This document shows, piece after piece, positions 8,220 to 9,746 of a DNA stretch of 9,746 nucleotides (its first letter is position 1; each line of letters begins with the position of its first letter). The notes beneath the pieces are model-generated. The model searched no databases. It had not been told where the DNA came from and was given only the letters and a program-made list of their open reading frames with translations. The stretch spans positions 1 through 9,746 of the forward strand of contig CANPVY010000175.1 in the NCBI GenBank assembly GCA_947581845.1, given 5' to 3'. This DNA comes from an uncultured bacterium. GTDB lineage: Bacteria; Gemmatimonadota; Gemmatimonadetes; Palauibacterales; KS3-K002. A program made the position numbers and the translations under genes.

Positions 8220-9746
8220 ATGAGATTCGCTCGCACTCGCCTGTATGCTGGTGCCGCGGTCATTGCCGTGCTGTTGGGGTTCGGTCCGTGGGCAGGGCGG
8301 GCCGAGGCCCAGTATTTCGGGCGTAACAAGGTCCAGTACGAGGACTTCGACTTTCAGGTCCTGAAGACCGAGCACTTTGACATCCACTACTACCCGGAGG
8401 CCCGTGACGCCGTCGAACAGACGGCACGCATGGCCGAGCGGTGGTATGCCCGGCTGTCTCGAGTTCTGAACCACGAGCTGAGCGGTCGCCAGATCATCAT
8501 TCTTTATGCCGATCACCCTGATTTCGAACAGACGACAGTGCTGAGCGGTTCGATCGGCGAGGGCACCGGAGGTGTGACGGAGGCGTTCAAGCGGCGAGTG
8601 GTGCTGCCGATGGCGGGTTCGCTCGCCGAGACCGACCACGTGGTGGGCCACGAGCTGGTGCACGCTTTCCAGTACGACATCACCTCCCGTGCCGGCGCGC
8701 TCGGAGGTGGGCTGCCGGCGGTTGCGGGCATGCCGCTGTGGTTCGTCGAGGGGATGTCCGAGTACCTGTCGCTGGGCCCCGTGTATCCGCTCACGGCTAT
8801 GTGGATGCACGACGCGGCGCGCCGCGAGGAGTTGCCCGGCTTCAGTCAGCTGGCAAACACATACTTCAACCCGTACCGCTACGGGCATGCCCTCTTGGCA
8901 TACATCGGCGGGCGCTGGGGCGACCCGGCTGTGGGTGAGCTGCTGAGGGCGGCGTCCGTAAGCGGCAGCATGGGCCAGGCGATCGCCGCCGTGCTTGAGA
9001 TCTCACCGAACGACCTCATCGCCGATTGGCAGACGTCGACGAACAGTGCCTACCAGTCGCTGCTCGAACAGACCAGGATGCCGGAGGACTATGGCCGTGC
9101 CCTGATTTCGCGGGACCGCGGCGCGGGCAGGCTGAACATCGCGCCGGCGTTGAGCCGTGATGGCACGAAGCTGGTCTTCCTGTCGGAGAAGGATCAGTTC
9201 TCGATCGAGATGTTCCTCGCGGATGCCGAGACCGGCGAGGTCGGGCGCAAGATACTGAAGACCGCTCTCGATCCGCACTTCGAGAGCCTGCAGTTGGTCA
9301 ACTCCGCGGGCGACTGGCACCCCAACAGTCGGGAGTTCGTGTTCGGCGGGATTAGCAAGGGTAAGCCGATTCTGACAATCATCGATACCGAGCGGGGCAA
9401 GTCAGTACGCGAGTTCAAGGTCGCCGAGGCTGGTGAAGTCTTCAACCCTGCGTGGTCTCCTGACGGCAGCCAGATCGTCTTCTCGGCGTCGCAGGGCGGC
9501 CTGATGGATCTCTATATCCTGGATGTCGAGTCGGGCGCGATTCGCCGCGTCACCGACGATGCGTATGCGGAGCTGCAGCCCAGCTGGTCGCCGGACGGTC
9601 GCCGGGTAGCTTTCGTTACAGATCGGTTCTCCAGCGACCTGAGAGATCTCCGCTGGGGCAACTATGAGCTGGCTTTGCTGGATGTGGAGACGGGCGCGAT
9701 CGAGCGCGTGGCCACCTTCCCTGACGGTAAGAATATCAACCCGCAG
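8220..9746 (+). CDS. exported HExxH metallopeptidase-like protein with WD40/TolB-type propeller (3' end cut by window)
   Basis: The ATG follows GGAGGT by four bases, and the frame stays open for 509 codons to the window end. Residues 1-30 are a Sec signal peptide (hydrophobic core GAAVIAVLLGFG, cleavage likely after AEA). Residues ~45-285 look like a peptidase-MA-type gluzincin domain: strand KTEHFDIHYYP, then the zinc motif HELVH (144-148) with catalytic Glu145, and a likely third ligand Glu178 in WFVEGMSEY. After it come repeated TolB/PD40 propeller blades: APALSRDGTKLVFLS (~308), DWHPNSREFVFGG (~365), PAWSPDGSQIVFS (~410) and PSWSPDGRRVAFVTD (~454). The blades read like the C-terminal propeller of TolB or of protease-propeller fusions. 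This architecture is frequent in Gemmatimonadota. Substrate is unknown; further blades or another domain must lie beyond the window. It faces away from the channel gene. Confidence 0.88.
   Translation, partial: MRFARTRLYAGAAVIAVLLGFGPWAGRAEAQYFGRNKVQYEDFDFQVLKTEHFDIHYYPEARDAVEQTARMAERWYARLSRVLNHELSGRQIIILYADHPDFEQTTVLSGSIGEGTGGVTEAFKRRVVLPMAGSLAETDHVVGHELVHAFQYDITSRAGALGGGLPAVAGMPLWFVEGMSEYLSLGPVYPLTAMWMHDAARREELPGFSQLANTYFNPYRYGHALLAYIGGRWGDPAVGELLRAASVSGSMGQAIAAVLEISPNDLIADWQTSTNSAYQSLLEQTRMPEDYGRALISRDRGAGRLNIAPALSRDGTKLVFLSEKDQFSIEMFLADAETGEVGRKILKTALDPHFESLQLVNSAGDWHPNSREFVFGGISKGKPILTIIDTERGKSVREFKVAEAGEVFNPAWSPDGSQIVFSASQGGLMDLYILDVESGAIRRVTDDAYAELQPSWSPDGRRVAFVTDRFSSDLRDLRWGNYELALLDVETGAIERVATFPDGKNINPQ

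Noticed and set aside
7968..8888. 306-codon minus-strand frame opposite the peptidase gene
   Set aside because: Antisense to the HELVH-coding region, low-complexity shadow composition, and no ribosome site; the plus-strand gene has clear motifs.

Overview
This is a GC-rich bacterial chromosomal window. It carries nine protein-coding genes, two of them cut by the window edges. I see no RNA genes, mobile elements or CRISPR arrays. Three things fit Gemmatimonadota or a close relative: a secreted peptidase-MA/WD40-like propeller protein, the short helical N-terminal module of the 2TM protein at 1512, and a diheme-free monohaem cytochrome c with the spacing common in that group. This assignment is from memory of family style and is an inference.

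Region 1 (1-3033) is an accessory envelope segment on the plus strand. It holds the end of a class I cytochrome c, a slipin/stomatin-like SPFH protein (start re-assigned to a TTG at 601 with a strong AGGAGGT), a two-TM protein of unknown role 26 nt downstream of it, and a small secreted or lipid-anchored beta-rich protein. The 241-nt gap before the last gene holds two hairpins, a candidate extended -10 promoter and a possible 30-codon leader ORF.

Region 2 (3146-6731) is a replication/topology block: recF, dciA (DUF721 helicase loader) and gyrB. recF and dciA overlap by four bases, and gyrB follows after 57 nt. This is part of the ancestral dnaA-dnaN-recF-dciA-gyrB-gyrA cluster, but dnaA, dnaN and gyrA are not beside it. 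recF seems to have its own promoter, placed so that transcription would begin at the GTG start codon (a leaderless message). GyrB carries an unusual 48-residue lysine/arginine-rich N-terminal tail.

Region 3 (6733-7842, minus strand) is a 2TM-RCK potassium-channel protein, convergent with gyrB; one base separates the two stop codons. Its selectivity filter reads SVGFM instead of TVGYG. A GGAGG-preceded internal ATG lies at the pore/RCK junction, as in MthK-type channels that make a separate RCK subunit.

Region 4 (8220-9746 and beyond) is a divergent gene for an exported HExxH metallopeptidase-like protein with a TolB/PD40-type beta-propeller. Its reading frame is still open at the window end.

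No clear novel multi-gene system is present. The points most worth a second look are the channel's possible dual translation and odd filter, the leaderless recF arrangement, and the basic GyrB tail.
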